Part shown: one piece after another, positions 1 through 8,334 of the stretch
How positions within the stretch are numbered: position 1 is the first letter of the stretch
Layout of the letters: each line of letters starts with the position of its first letter
Assembly: GCA_024645065.1 (NCBI GenBank)
Contig: JAHEGP010000003.1
Span: 1-40,069 of the forward strand
DNA: 40,069 bases
DNA from: Cellvibrionales bacterium
GTDB taxonomy: Bacteria > Pseudomonadota > Gammaproteobacteria > Pseudomonadales > JAHEGP01
Direction: 5' to 3'
The notes under the pieces: model-generated
Databases searched by the model: none
What the model was told of the DNA's origin: nothing
Seen by the model: the letters and a program-made list of their open reading frames with translations, nothing else
Program-made: the position numbers and the translations under genes

Positions 1-128
1 CCCTCTCGAACCAGGAATATATCGGTAATCCCCATGCCGACAACAATATTGAAGCTCCGGGGTGGAATCATGAGATTTCCGTCAAAATCGACAGCGATGG
101 AACAAAAACACCGCTCTTTTCGGGGTAG
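1..128 (+). CDS. C-terminal end of an unrecognised protein (partial)
   Basis: The reading frame is open from base 3 to a TAG at 126-128 and gives about 41 residues, ending in ISVKIDSDGTKTPLFSG. The start lies outside the window. The composition looks like a soluble protein (Asn, Asp, His and Gly rich, no membrane segment). I do not recognise the family. It converges on the zinc-type receptor gene, leaving 68 bases between the two stop codons. The other two forward frames of the same stretch read less naturally or close early, which is the main reason for calling this one. Confidence 0.4.
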   Translation, partial: LSNQEYIGNPHADNNIEAPGWNHEISVKIDSDGTKTPLFSG

Positions 129-196
129 AGTTTTTCGAAGGGTCTCTACAGGCCACCGGGGGCGATAGCTTGAGAACAGCGCAATTGGCTCGCTAA

Positions 197-2308
197 TCAG
201 AACTCGAGGCTCAGCCCAAGCTCCAGTCCCCGCCCGGGCTCAGGAGCAAAATCACGCAGGTAGGATGTACTGCTGCGTATCTCGGCGTTACCCAGGTTAT
301 TGCCCTTTAAAAAGATCTGCCAAGTCGAGCTGGGCAGGTTTACGCTGTAGAAAAGGCCGGCATCAACGCGGGTATAAGCCGCGGTCGGGGTTTCGTTAGC
401 GCCGGGCTTATCCTGCTCGAAACCGTGATGGACCCTGACAAAACCCGACCAATTGTGCAGGTCGATATTAAACTGCGCGCCGAGTCGAGCCGGTGGCATT
501 CGCGGCACATCTTCGTCGCTGTCTTGCAGCGTGGCTCGAGTATAGTCGCCAAAGAAGTCCAGTGAGAACTCACCCTCGGAATCTTTCCAGAGCGGCACAC
601 TTAACTCGGCCTCGATCCCTCGAAACAACGCTGCTTGTTGGGTATACAGCAGAACGGGCGGGCCCTCGTCCGCCACTTCGGGGGCGCAAACCACGGCTCC
701 CGAACATTCCCCCGGGTTGTAAATCAGCCCGGTGTTTTCCAGGTAAATATAATCGCTGAAATTATTGTAAAACAGGTTAACGTTGGCGCTGTAGCGCTCG
801 CCAAAATGGGTCCAGCCCAGCTCAAGGTTGTTTGAGGTTTCACTGTCCAGCTCGGGGTCGCCAATCTCCACCGCAGCCGTTGCGGCATGCTCAACCAGCT
901 CATCGCCGCCCAGATTAACGACATTCGAATACAACTCCTCAGCGTAGGGTGCCCGCTGCGACGCAGACAAAGCCAGTGTCAGGTTGTTGTGTTCGTTGAT
1001 CGACCATATAGCACCGGCCGAAACACTCCAGGTGGCAAAAGACCTTTGCTCCAGGCTTTTATCGTCGGGGTCAACCTGCTGGTATTCACCGCGCAAGCCC
1101 AGCTCAAGGGTCCAGTTGTCAAAGTGCCTATCCTCCAGCAGGAATAGACCGATGTTGCGGGTTACCGATTCCGGTACAAACACCTCCTCTCCGGCGGCGG
1201 CAAAGTCCCTGGTGCTGGCATCAATACCAAAGGCTCCGTGCCAGCCAGCCAGCGAATGGTGCACCGCCTCCCAGCGCAATACCCAGGCGTCATTGTCAAA
1301 GGTAGTACCGACTTCCCGGCCTTCGAGCTCGCTATGCGTATAGCGAGTGTTTGCCAGTTGCAGCCGATTGACCTCCAGCCATGGCAGCGGATGGTATATC
1401 TCAGACTTCAGGTCGAAGCGCTGCTGCTCCATATCAATGCGGATATCTGGTTCGGCGTGGAATTCTCCGCCGTCTTCACCATCCTCATGCTCATGCCCGG
1501 CGTGGGCACCTTGCGGAATCCCGTAATTATCTTTCAACTGGCTGGCACTGATGCCCACATAGCCCCAGTCCTGAACCCAGGAAGTGCCGGCAGTAATACT
1601 ACTGTTATGGCCATTGGAATTGCCGATATAGCCGTCGGTATTATCCTCCGGCATTTCACCATCGATTTTGATCGCTTCACCGGGTATCGAGACATCATCA
1701 TTTTCACCGTAGAGACCATCCAGGTGAAAAGCCATTGACCCTGCCCCGGCATCCAGCTTGAACATCGTGACATTGCCATCGTCAACAGTATTGTGGCGCC
1801 AGGCAATGCCACCCCAGGGCGCCTCCGGAACAGTGTCGGGGATGCGCCCATCGATAACGTTGACCACTCCCCCGATCGCCCCGTTGCCGTAAAGCAACGA
1901 TGCCGGACCCTTGATCACTTCAATTCGCTCCGCCAGGAATGGCTCGGCGGCATTCGCGTGGTCGGGACTAAGGGTGGATACGTCCTGTATCGCCAGACCG
2001 TTTTGCAGCACTAGTACACGCGGCCCGGTTTGACCTCGGATGACAGGCTTACCGACCCCTGGGCCGAAGGACGTGCTGCTGACCCCCGGTTCGAAGGACA
2101 GGGTTTCCCCCAGGCTGGAGCTGACCACGTTACGCAAATCGTCTCCAGCCAGAGTTATCACCGGCATTGCCGTCTCGGCTTCTGATTTGTGCAGTGGTGC
2201 AGTCACCACAACATGCTCTATTTCGGTTTCATTGGGTTCGAGCGCGACCACACCTGTGGCGCACGCAATCGAAGCCCCGGCGGCGACAGCCCCGCGTAGA
2301 TAGTTCAT
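197..2308 (-). CDS. znuD: TonB-dependent outer-membrane receptor, ZnuD-like (zinc uptake)
   Basis: A 703-residue TonB-dependent receptor. The N-terminus is signal-peptide-like (about residues 1-22). A plug domain follows with GKPVIRGQTGPRVLVLQNG and ERIEVIKGPASLLYGNGAIG, then a long beta-barrel ending in LELGLSLEF with the terminal Phe typical of outer-membrane proteins. The plug wording (SLGETLSFEPGVSST, SPDHA) closely follows the ZnuD family, which imports zinc in Neisseria and relatives. About residues 266-285 form a loop rich in His, Asp and Glu (HAGHEHEDGEDGGEFHAEPD), a likely metal-capture loop. The small Cys/His secreted protein lies just upstream on the same strand and is probably co-transcribed. 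I saw no clear Zur box, so zinc regulation is not shown. Zinc rather than copper is inferred from family resemblance; the divergent copA leaves some doubt. Confidence 0.85.
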   Translation of the reverse strand: MNYLRGAVAAGASIACATGVVALEPNETEIEHVVVTAPLHKSEAETAMPVITLAGDDLRNVVSSSLGETLSFEPGVSSTSFGPGVGKPVIRGQTGPRVLVLQNGLAIQDVSTLSPDHANAAEPFLAERIEVIKGPASLLYGNGAIGGVVNVIDGRIPDTVPEAPWGGIAWRHNTVDDGNVTMFKLDAGAGSMAFHLDGLYGENDDVSIPGEAIKIDGEMPEDNTDGYIGNSNGHNSSITAGTSWVQDWGYVGISASQLKDNYGIPQGAHAGHEHEDGEDGGEFHAEPDIRIDMEQQRFDLKSEIYHPLPWLEVNRLQLANTRYTHSELEGREVGTTFDNDAWVLRWEAVHHSLAGWHGAFGIDASTRDFAAAGEEVFVPESVTRNIGLFLLEDRHFDNWTLELGLRGEYQQVDPDDKSLEQRSFATWSVSAGAIWSINEHNNLTLALSASQRAPYAEELYSNVVNLGGDELVEHAATAAVEIGDPELDSETSNNLELGWTHFGERYSANVNLFYNNFSDYIYLENTGLIYNPGECSGAVVCAPEVADEGPPVLLYTQQAALFRGIEAELSVPLWKDSEGEFSLDFFGDYTRATLQDSDEDVPRMPPARLGAQFNIDLHNWSGFVRVHHGFEQDKPGANETPTAAYTRVDAGLFYSVNLPSSTWQIFLKGNNLGNAEIRSSTSYLRDFAPEPGRGLELGLSLEF

Positions 2309-2367
2309 TGCCTTGCTCCTGTAAAAAAGCTGGTGAAATCAAGAGTGAGATACTGCTTGAATACTGC

Positions 2368-2649
2368 TCAGGAGACTGCGGGTGGGGCCCTGCCATAAAA
2401 ACAGGGATAATGGCCGATAAAGACACAATTGGTAACGCTGGCGGCTAACACTTCGCCACAGTTTAAAGGGGGCGAACCGAGTTCGGTCGCTGCCACAGCC
2501 GGGTTATGGTCGACCTGGCAGTGAAAACACGTTGCGCTGTCGCTGTCGCTATGCAGGTGCACGGTTCCCTGCAGGAAAGACATCGACAACAGGGCCATCA
2601 CCAGAATCAGGCAACGCGGCAATGCATGTGATGAGCGTGCAGTGGACAT
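2368..2649 (-). CDS. Small secreted or membrane Cys/His protein, DUF2946-like
   Basis: A 93-residue protein starting at the ATG at 2649-2647; a longer frame reaches 2715, but the extra 22 residues look non-coding. About residues 10-28 are a hydrophobic signal-like segment (CLILVMALLSMSFLQG). A metal-ligand-rich stretch follows: HLHSDSDSATCFHC, then further Cys and His residues (NCGEV, TNCVFIGHYPC). Small proteins of this shape, grouped as DUF2946-like, often precede ZnuD-type TonB receptors; the assignment rests on layout rather than clear identity. It sits 59 bases upstream of the receptor in the same direction. A role in periplasmic metal handling or delivery to the receptor is inference. 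Cytosolic copper ATPase copA is divergent, with 128 bases between the starts. Confidence 0.6.
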   Translation of the reverse strand: MSTARSSHALPRCLILVMALLSMSFLQGTVHLHSDSDSATCFHCQVDHNPAVAATELGSPPLNCGEVLAASVTNCVFIGHYPCFYGRAPPAVS

Positions 2650-2720
2650 GAGGTACCAGAGAGGGTTACAGGATTTGGACAGATTCCAAATACCAGTGGA
2701 CGACCTCGACCGCATCGCCC

Positions 2721-2749
2721 TTGTTCACCCGATTACAATCCGCTAGATT
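2721..2749 (+). promoter_or_regulatory. Candidate sigma70-type promoter for copA
   Basis: TTGTTC (2721-2726) and TAGATT (2744-2749) are separated by 17 bases. They match the -35 and -10 consensus at three and four of six positions and lie 29 bases before the copA start. I do not see the long dyad of a CueR/MerR site or the usual 19-20 base spacer of such promoters, so copper induction cannot be read from the sequence. Confidence 0.3.
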
Positions 2750-2777
2750 CTAAACCAACTCCAACAAAGGTGTCACG

Positions 2778-5207
2778 ATGAAAAAGCCCTTCCCGCAAGC
2801 TGCTGTGGAGTTGGATCTGGACATTGAAGGAATGAGCTGCGGCGCCTGTGCAGCGAAAATCCAGCGCCAGGTTAGCAGGCTGCCGGAGGTTGAACAGGTC
2901 AGCGTCAACTTTGCCGATGGCTCGCTTCACGCCCGCGCCAAACGTGACGTAACTGACAGCGTCATAAAACTGGTCGAGAGTCTGGGTTACCGCGTTAGCG
3001 ACGTAGCCCTGCCGCTGGCCCTGGCGATAAGCGGCATGCACTGCAGCAACTGCGCCAGCAAAATCCAGCAACAGCTCAGCCAACTACCCGGGGTTGAGAA
3101 GGTTGAAGTAAGCTATGCTGCCGGGTCGCTGCGGGCGCTGGCAAAACCAAGCCAACTACCCGCCATCCAGGCGCTCATCGAATCGCTGGGATACCAGAGC
3201 TTCGAGTCCAGTGCTGCGCGCAAGCAATCCGCCTACGAACACCGAAGACAATTGCTTCTGGCTGAAGAGAAACAGTTGCTGCAGATGTTCATCATCGGGC
3301 TGGCCTGCAGCATGCCCCTCGTTGTGAACATGGTGCTGATGCTGACGGGCGGGCCCCAGCTGCCCCGTTGGCTTGAGTTTGCCCTGGCGACCCCGGTCCA
3401 ACTGGTGCTGGGCCAGCATTTCTATCGCGGGGCATGGCGGGCGCTCAGGGCTGGTTACGCCAATATGGACGTGCTGGTCGCGCTGGGAACCAGCACGGCA
3501 TATCTGTTGAGCCTCTACAACTGGCTGTTCACCACCAGCGGGCATTTGTATTTTGAATCCGCGGCGGTTGTGCTGACCCTGGTTTTCCTCGGCAAGTGGC
3601 TGGAGAGTCGCACCAGGCGGCGCACCAGCTCGGCGGTAGAAAGCCTTATCCAATTGACCCCCAAGCGGGCAACGGTCGTGCGGGGCGGAGAAAGCTTGAG
3701 CGTGAACGTCGAGCAATTGGCGGTCGGCGATACTATCAGGATCAGTCCCGGGGAAAAGGTTGCCGCCGACTGCCTGGTCATTGCCGGCCAGAGTGAGCTC
3801 GACGAATCGCTGCTAACCGGCGAGAGCCAGCCGGTGCATCGTGCTGCTGGCGACAAGCTGGTAGCCGGAGCGATCAACGGCAGCGGTGCCCTCGAAGCCC
3901 GTGTCATAGCCACGGGAGACAATTCAAGCCTGGGTAAAATCATCCAGTGGGTTGAACACGCACAGGCGAGTAAGGCGCCCATACAGCGCCTGGTCGATCG
4001 GGTATCCCTTTACTTCGTGCCCACTGTTATTGTGATCGCCCTCGTCACACTGCTGTGCTGGGGTAGTCTGGCGGGTGACTGGAGCAAAGGCTTTCTGAGT
4101 GCCGCAGCAGTGCTGGTAATCGCCTGTCCCTGCGCATTGGGGTTGGCGACACCCGCGGCAATCATGGCCGGCAACGGTGTCGCCGCGGGACGCGGCATTC
4201 TGTTTCGCGACGTCGATGCACTGCAGCGGGCAGTTACGGTGGATGCGGTAATGTTTGACAAGACCGGCACCCTGACCGAAGGCAAACCGGCACTCGAGAA
4301 AATACACTACTTCGATCCGGATACGGACGCCACGCTGGCCCTTTTGTATGGGCTGCAACTTCACTCGGAGCACCCGCTGGCAACAGCCGTGGTCAACTAC
4401 GCCAAACAGCAACAGCTGCAAACGCTGCCCGTTGATGGAGTCAAGGCACTGGTCGGTCGCGGTGTCGAGGGTACTGCGGGGACACGGCGACTACTCGCCG
4501 GCAGCCAGCGCCTGCTGCAGGAACGCGGCATCGAGATTGAGCCACAGGCCAGGAACACCTACCGGCAGCTCAGTGCCGGTGGCGCCACCGTGGTATGGTT
4601 TTGCATCGATGAGCAGCCGGCCGCTGTTTACAGTATCACCGATCCCCTGCGCCCCTCTGCCGCTCGAGCCATCGAACTGCTGCGCCAGCGCGGCGTCGAG
4701 ATTCACATGTTGACGGGCGACCAACACTCGGTGGCGACCCGGGTGGCACAAGCACTGGGGCTGGAGAATTTTACCGCGGAGGCCAGGCCGGAGGACAAGG
4801 CCAGTAAGATCGCTGCCCTGCAGGACTGTGGCAAGCATGTCGCCATGGTGGGCGACGGTATCAACGATGCCCCGGCACTGGCCCGGGCAGATATTGGCAT
4901 CGCCATGGGCTCGGGCACCGATGTCGCCGCTGAGACAGCCGGAATCACCCTGCTGCGCAGCGACCCGCTGCTGGTGGCAGACAGCCTGGAAATCGCCGAT
5001 CGCACTTACACCAAAATAAAGCAGAATCTTTGGTGGGCCTTCCTTTTCAATAGCGCCGGTATTCCACTGGCCGCACTGGGAATGCTCAATCCGATGCTTG
5101 CCGGGGCTGCAATGGCGTTTTCCAGTGTGCTCGTGGTCAGCAACGCGCTGCTGTTGCAGCGCTGGCGGCCGCCCTCCACGGAACAGGCACCTGCGCCATC
5201 ACCTTAG
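2778..5207 (+). CDS. copA: Cu+-exporting P1B-type ATPase CopA
   Basis: An 809-residue P1B ATPase that pumps Cu+ out of the cytoplasm. Two N-terminal heavy-metal domains carry CxxC at residues 21-24 (MSCGAC) and 89-92 (MHCSNC). The membrane CPC metal site is at 450-452, the phosphorylated Asp begins DKTGT at 494, the actuator TGES lies near residue 350, and the hinge GDGINDAP starts at 692. The last helices carry FNSAGIP and MAFSS. The latter matches the Cu+ subgroup, while the usual YN in the seventh helix appears here as FN. The start is supported by AAAGG about ten bases upstream. It is divergent from the ZnuD-like/small-protein pair. Length and motif order are normal, with no sign of damage. 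Silver may also be transported, as in other CopA. Confidence 0.96.
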   Translation: MKKPFPQAAVELDLDIEGMSCGACAAKIQRQVSRLPEVEQVSVNFADGSLHARAKRDVTDSVIKLVESLGYRVSDVALPLALAISGMHCSNCASKIQQQLSQLPGVEKVEVSYAAGSLRALAKPSQLPAIQALIESLGYQSFESSAARKQSAYEHRRQLLLAEEKQLLQMFIIGLACSMPLVVNMVLMLTGGPQLPRWLEFALATPVQLVLGQHFYRGAWRALRAGYANMDVLVALGTSTAYLLSLYNWLFTTSGHLYFESAAVVLTLVFLGKWLESRTRRRTSSAVESLIQLTPKRATVVRGGESLSVNVEQLAVGDTIRISPGEKVAADCLVIAGQSELDESLLTGESQPVHRAAGDKLVAGAINGSGALEARVIATGDNSSLGKIIQWVEHAQASKAPIQRLVDRVSLYFVPTVIVIALVTLLCWGSLAGDWSKGFLSAAAVLVIACPCALGLATPAAIMAGNGVAAGRGILFRDVDALQRAVTVDAVMFDKTGTLTEGKPALEKIHYFDPDTDATLALLYGLQLHSEHPLATAVVNYAKQQQLQTLPVDGVKALVGRGVEGTAGTRRLLAGSQRLLQERGIEIEPQARNTYRQLSAGGATVVWFCIDEQPAAVYSITDPLRPSAARAIELLRQRGVEIHMLTGDQHSVATRVAQALGLENFTAEARPEDKASKIAALQDCGKHVAMVGDGINDAPALARADIGIAMGSGTDVAAETAGITLLRSDPLLVADSLEIADRTYTKIKQNLWWAFLFNSAGIPLAALGMLNPMLAGAAMAFSSVLVVSNALLLQRWRPPSTEQAPAPSP

Positions 5208-5244
5208 CTGTAATCGACAGCAAGCCGGCAGCAAGGCCTCCGAC

Positions 5245-5269
5245 CTCCGGGTAAATCGATGGGCCGGAG
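5245..5269. terminator. Inverted repeat between convergent genes
   Basis: CTCCGG (5245-5250) and CCGGAG (5264-5269) form a six-base stem with a 13-base loop between the convergent copA and DUF481 stop codons. There is no T-tract on either side, so it is only a weak candidate for a bidirectional transcription end. Confidence 0.2.
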
Positions 5270-5290
5270 ATTCATGGAATTTCAACAGCC

Positions 5291-6352
5291 CTAGTAGGTC
5301 CACTCCAACGATGTGATGATACCGTAATCAGTGCCACTGGCACTGTCGTCGCCATCGCTTGACTCGGGAGGCTGATTATCGGTGCTGGAGTAAACTGTAA
5401 TGACCCAGTTGAGGTCCGGGATGATCTCCCAGCGAATCTTGCCGTCCAGGGTGGTACGAATCCGCCCTCCTTCGGTCAGGCTGGGAAACACCGTGAACTG
5501 GATAGACACATCGGCTTTGGGCGTGTTGAACTTGAAGAAGTCGTAGCCAATCCCTGCGAATATCTCCAGTGAGGTACGTTTTTCCCGGTCGACGGAGAAA
5601 TAGGTTTCGTTGTTCAGGGCCAATCCCGCCGCGGTCGCCAGAATCGTGCGATTGGTATTCACAAAGTGATAAGACCCACCTGCCAGCAACAGCCCTCGCA
5701 GCTTCAAATCCAGCTCGGTATTTTGCTCGAACTCGGCCTTGGAAAGCGATGTCCAATTCGAGCCCAGATAGCCCTCGTGGGTGAAACTGCCGACATAGCG
5801 TTCGGTCGCGGGCTCTGAATTACGACTGGAAACCAGTGCACTGATATCAATGCCATAGGTGTGGATGGCGGAGCGGTAGGTTCCGCTCGAGGCGAAGTTG
5901 AGCTGTATATCGTCGTTTGCCTTTTTAAAGCTGAAGCCCAGGCTGACCGCGCCGCTCATACGAGCCCAAAAAGTATCCTCTACCGCCGCAATGCTAACTA
6001 CCGTGCTCTGTTTGAGCTGCACACTCCGACCCTCAGCTTCGATCTCGAGCCTGGCGCCGTCCGCTGTCGTGCGCAGCGCACCAAACGCCAGTATTCCACT
6101 TGCCGTCTCGACAAAGAAATGCTTATTCGACTGCACCGTCGCGATGTCCAGCCATTCGATGTAAAGCGTACCGGCACTGTCGGTCTTGACTCTCAAAAGC
6201 CCCCGCTCGAGCTCCTTGATCTCACAGGTGATGCGATCGCCATTCACCAGCGTGATAACGTCGGTCTTTTGCGCCATCGCCGGCACGGGGCGCAGTGCCA
6301 GCAAAACTGCCAGCACAATTTGAAGTCCCAACCTGGCGAAACGACTCAACAT
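5291..6352 (-). CDS. DUF481 outer-membrane protein (YdiY-like)
   Basis: A 353-residue protein starting at the ATG at 6352-6350. GGAG lies five bases upstream and a clear signal peptide follows (MLSRFARLGLQIVLAVLLAL, ending at an AMAQ cleavage site). A longer frame to 6424 adds 24 residues that would bury the signal, so it is rejected. The first 100 or so mature residues hold two small beta modules (VITLVNGDRITCEIKELE; ARLEIEAEGRSVQLKQ). The rest is alternating beta structure ending in TSLEWTY, typical of DUF481 outer-membrane barrels. The family's role is unknown; YdiY of E. coli is acid-inducible. No partner gene is adjacent: the copA stop is convergent and the PNPOx-like gene is divergent. 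Confidence 0.82.
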   Translation of the reverse strand: MLSRFARLGLQIVLAVLLALRPVPAMAQKTDVITLVNGDRITCEIKELERGLLRVKTDSAGTLYIEWLDIATVQSNKHFFVETASGILAFGALRTTADGARLEIEAEGRSVQLKQSTVVSIAAVEDTFWARMSGAVSLGFSFKKANDDIQLNFASSGTYRSAIHTYGIDISALVSSRNSEPATERYVGSFTHEGYLGSNWTSLSKAEFEQNTELDLKLRGLLLAGGSYHFVNTNRTILATAAGLALNNETYFSVDREKRTSLEIFAGIGYDFFKFNTPKADVSIQFTVFPSLTEGGRIRTTLDGKIRWEIIPDLNWVITVYSSTDNQPPESSDGDDSASGTDYGIITSLEWTY

Positions 6353-6655
6353 CCAGTCTCCATCTTCGACGAGCTGCGCTGCGTTATTGGTTTCTATAGC
6401 TAGCGGCCCGAATGCCGCGCCCAAACGGAGGTATTTGTATCCTCGCAGGGGAAACCCCTGGCGACCATGGCAGGCAGCTCACCGTCCCGGAACGTGCTCA
6501 CGGTAGCTGCGACCTGGAATCGCACGCCGCCGATTATACGCTGCAAGCCGCGCCGGGTGGCAAGCGTTCGCTATCCCGCAAAGATTCACTCTGGCGGGAA
6601 CATGCACAGTATTATATCTTGTCGGTATAGACCGTCGCGATGCGGAGCCTGCACG
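6353..6655. other. Divergent intergenic region, 303 bases
   Basis: It holds the leader regions of the DUF481 gene (left) and the PNPOx-like gene (right). A short perfect hairpin, AGGGG-AAA-CCCCT, lies at 6447-6459, without a T-tract. A TATTAT at 6610-6615 has a poor TTCACT 19 bases upstream (6585-6590) and could be the rightward promoter. I see no riboswitch core, RNA gene or convincing small reading frame. Confidence 0.4.
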
Positions 6656-7180
6656 ATGTCCTTTAGCAAATTGTCAGATAATCAATTCCTGTCGCTTGGC
6701 ACCTGGCGGAAAAACGGCAAGGTGGTGGACACAACTGTCTGGTTTGCCAAAGAAGGCAAGTATCTGCTGGTTTTTTCATCGGCGGACGCGGGCAAGGTGA
6801 AGCGCCTGCGAAATAGCAGCCGGGCCCGAGTGGCCCCCTGCACCGTTTCGGGAAAGCTATTGGGCGACTGGATCGACGTGAAGGCTGAAATCATTACCGA
6901 TGAGGCTGCCATGGAGCGCGCCTACACTGCCCTGCGCAATCGCTACGGCTGGAAAATGCTGGTCACTGATTTCTTTTCCCGGGTAGCGGGAAAAATGTCC
7001 AGGCGCGTGTTTATTCGAATCACTCCAGCAACGAAAAAGAAAAGCCAGCCCGGGGCCAAGACCAAAACCAAAACCAAAACCGGCAAAGCCAAACCGATAA
7101 CCAGAAAAGCGGCGCCCAGGAGAGCAAAAACCAGGCGCACCCCGCCCGGGCGAAGCAAAACGCCGCAAAAATCGGCCTGA
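6656..7180 (+). CDS. PNPOx-like flavin/F420-type split-barrel protein with lysine-rich tail
   Basis: A 174-residue protein. The start is set at the ATG at 6656, preceded by GGAG eight bases upstream; the longer frame from 6467 adds a non-conserved stretch. Residues 1-120 read as a pyridoxamine-phosphate-oxidase-like split barrel. They include FLSLGTWRKNGKVVDTTVWF, then LLVFSSADAGKVKRLRNSSR and VAPCTVSGKLLGDWIDVKA, the pattern seen in PPOX-class oxidoreductases annotated as F420-dependent (Rv2061-like) in other phyla. Proteobacteria rarely make F420, so FMN, FAD or haem are alternative ligands. The last 50 residues are Lys/Arg/Thr/Pro-rich, with a run of alternating KT near residues 129-137. 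This is unlike the fold's usual short end and could bind nucleic acid or membrane. It is a single gene, with hinT 55 bases downstream. Confidence 0.75.
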   Translation: MSFSKLSDNQFLSLGTWRKNGKVVDTTVWFAKEGKYLLVFSSADAGKVKRLRNSSRARVAPCTVSGKLLGDWIDVKAEIITDEAAMERAYTALRNRYGWKMLVTDFFSRVAGKMSRRVFIRITPATKKKSQPGAKTKTKTKTGKAKPITRKAAPRRAKTRRTPPGRSKTPQKSA

Positions 7181-7206
7181 GCTGGTATTGGCGGCCCGGC
7201 CTCCAA

Positions 7207-7212
7207 TATAAT
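7207..7212 (+). promoter_or_regulatory. Perfect -10 box before hinT-cmoA-cmoB
   Basis: TATAAT at 7207-7212 exactly matches the sigma70 -10 consensus, 23 bases before the hinT ATG. No good -35 is visible at 16-18 bases (GTATTG at 7185-7190 is the nearest). If used, it would leave a very short leader that just includes the GGGG ribosome site. Confidence 0.35.
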
Positions 7213-7235
7213 CAAATGCGACAGGGGATCTCGAC

Positions 7236-7577
7236 ATGACTTGCTTGTTCTGCAACATCATCAGTGGCGACGTGCCAGCTGATATCGTCTACCAGGATGA
7301 TCGCATTATCGCTTTTCGTGACATCTCTCCCAAGGCTCCCAACCACGTACTGATCATCCCCAGGAAGCACATTCCGACTCTCAACGATGCACAAGCCGGC
7401 GATGCCGAACTGCTCGGGCATATCCTGCTAACCGCCGCGACATTGGCCGGGCAGCTTGGCTGCAAGGAGCAGGGTTACCGGGTCGTCATGAATTGTAATG
7501 CGGCCGCGGGCCAGACCGTATTCCATATTCACCTGCACTTGCTTTGCGGGCGCACCATGCACTGGCCCCCGGGTTGA
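7236..7577 (+). CDS. hinT: HIT-family purine nucleoside phosphoramidase HinT
   Basis: A 113-residue histidine-triad protein. The first half carries LFCNIISGDVPADIVYQDD and HVLIIPRKHIPTLND; the catalytic triad HIHLH is near residues 100-104, followed by LLCGRTMHWPPG. HinT proteins hydrolyse AMP-lysine and other nucleoside phosphoramidates in the cytosol. CxxC near the N-terminus (CLFCNI) is usual in the family and can bind zinc. The length equals that of other gammaproteobacterial HinT. The start has GGGG nine bases upstream. It is the first gene of the run with cmoA and cmoB, which begins 19 bases after its stop; a functional link with tRNA modification is not known. Confidence 0.93.
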   Translation: MTCLFCNIISGDVPADIVYQDDRIIAFRDISPKAPNHVLIIPRKHIPTLNDAQAGDAELLGHILLTAATLAGQLGCKEQGYRVVMNCNAAAGQTVFHIHLHLLCGRTMHWPPG

Positions 7578-7596
7578 CCCCCGACATCGTGTATCC

Positions 7597-8334
7597 GTGA
7601 ACAACACACCTTCCGTCACCGATACCCTGTTCGCCCAACCGCTAGAGCAATTGCAGCGATTTCGCTTCGACGAGCATGTCGCTCGGGTGTTCGCCGACAT
7701 GATCAGCCGCTCGGTGCCGGGTTACGACCTGACCCTGAGCATGATTGGAGTCCTGGCGGCGCACTTCGCCCAGGGAGACAGCCGCTGCTACGATCTCGGT
7801 TGTTCCCTTGGCGCGTCTACCCTGGCAATGCGCCACCGGGTACCCGCCAGTTGCCATCTGCTTGCCATCGATAACTCCATGGCGATGCTCGAACGCTGTC
7901 GGGATAACCTGCGGCGCGATAGTGGCGCGGCCCGGGTCGATATCATTTGCGCCGACATCCAGCAGGCCGTGATCAGCAACGCCTCGATGGTAACCCTCAA
8001 CTTCACCCTCCAATTCGTGCCCGCTGACCAGCGCCTGGATATGCTTCAGCGCATTCATTGCGGGCTCAGACCCGGTGGAGCACTGGTGCTGTCGGAAAAA
8101 ACCGCCCTGCCGGGGAAGTCCCAGCAACAGCTATTTGAGTCGCTGCACCATGATTTCAAACGCGAGATGGGCTACAGCGACCTTGAAGTAGCGCAAAAGC
8201 GGGCAGCGCTCGACCAGGTGCTGATACCGGATACCGCCGCAAGCCACATGGAGCGCCTGCACAAAGCCGGGTTCAAGGAGGTTTACACCTGGTTCCAGTG
8301 CCTCAATTTCGCCTCCTGGCTGGCGATCAAATGA
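7597..8334 (+). CDS. cmoA: Carboxy-S-adenosyl-L-methionine synthase CmoA
   Basis: A 245-residue methyltransferase-fold enzyme that turns SAM and prephenate into carboxy-SAM, the donor for cmo5U at tRNA position 34. The SAM site YDLGCSLGASTLAM is followed by the acidic AIDNSMAMLERC. NASMVTLNFTLQFVPADQR, the LSEKTALPGK segment and HHDFKREMGYSDLE are all signatures of CmoA. The start is taken as the GTG at 7597, giving the family's usual length (E. coli 247). The upstream open frame back to 7498 overlaps hinT and is not conserved. Its stop overlaps the cmoB ATG (ATGA), so the two are translationally coupled. Identity is strong. Confidence 0.95.
   Translation: MNNTPSVTDTLFAQPLEQLQRFRFDEHVARVFADMISRSVPGYDLTLSMIGVLAAHFAQGDSRCYDLGCSLGASTLAMRHRVPASCHLLAIDNSMAMLERCRDNLRRDSGAARVDIICADIQQAVISNASMVTLNFTLQFVPADQRLDMLQRIHCGLRPGGALVLSEKTALPGKSQQQLFESLHHDFKREMGYSDLEVAQKRAALDQVLIPDTAASHMERLHKAGFKEVYTWFQCLNFASWLAIK

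Noticed and set aside
6447..6459. AGGGG-AAA-CCCCT hairpin
   Set aside because: No T-tract and no gene ending in front of it, so not called a terminator.
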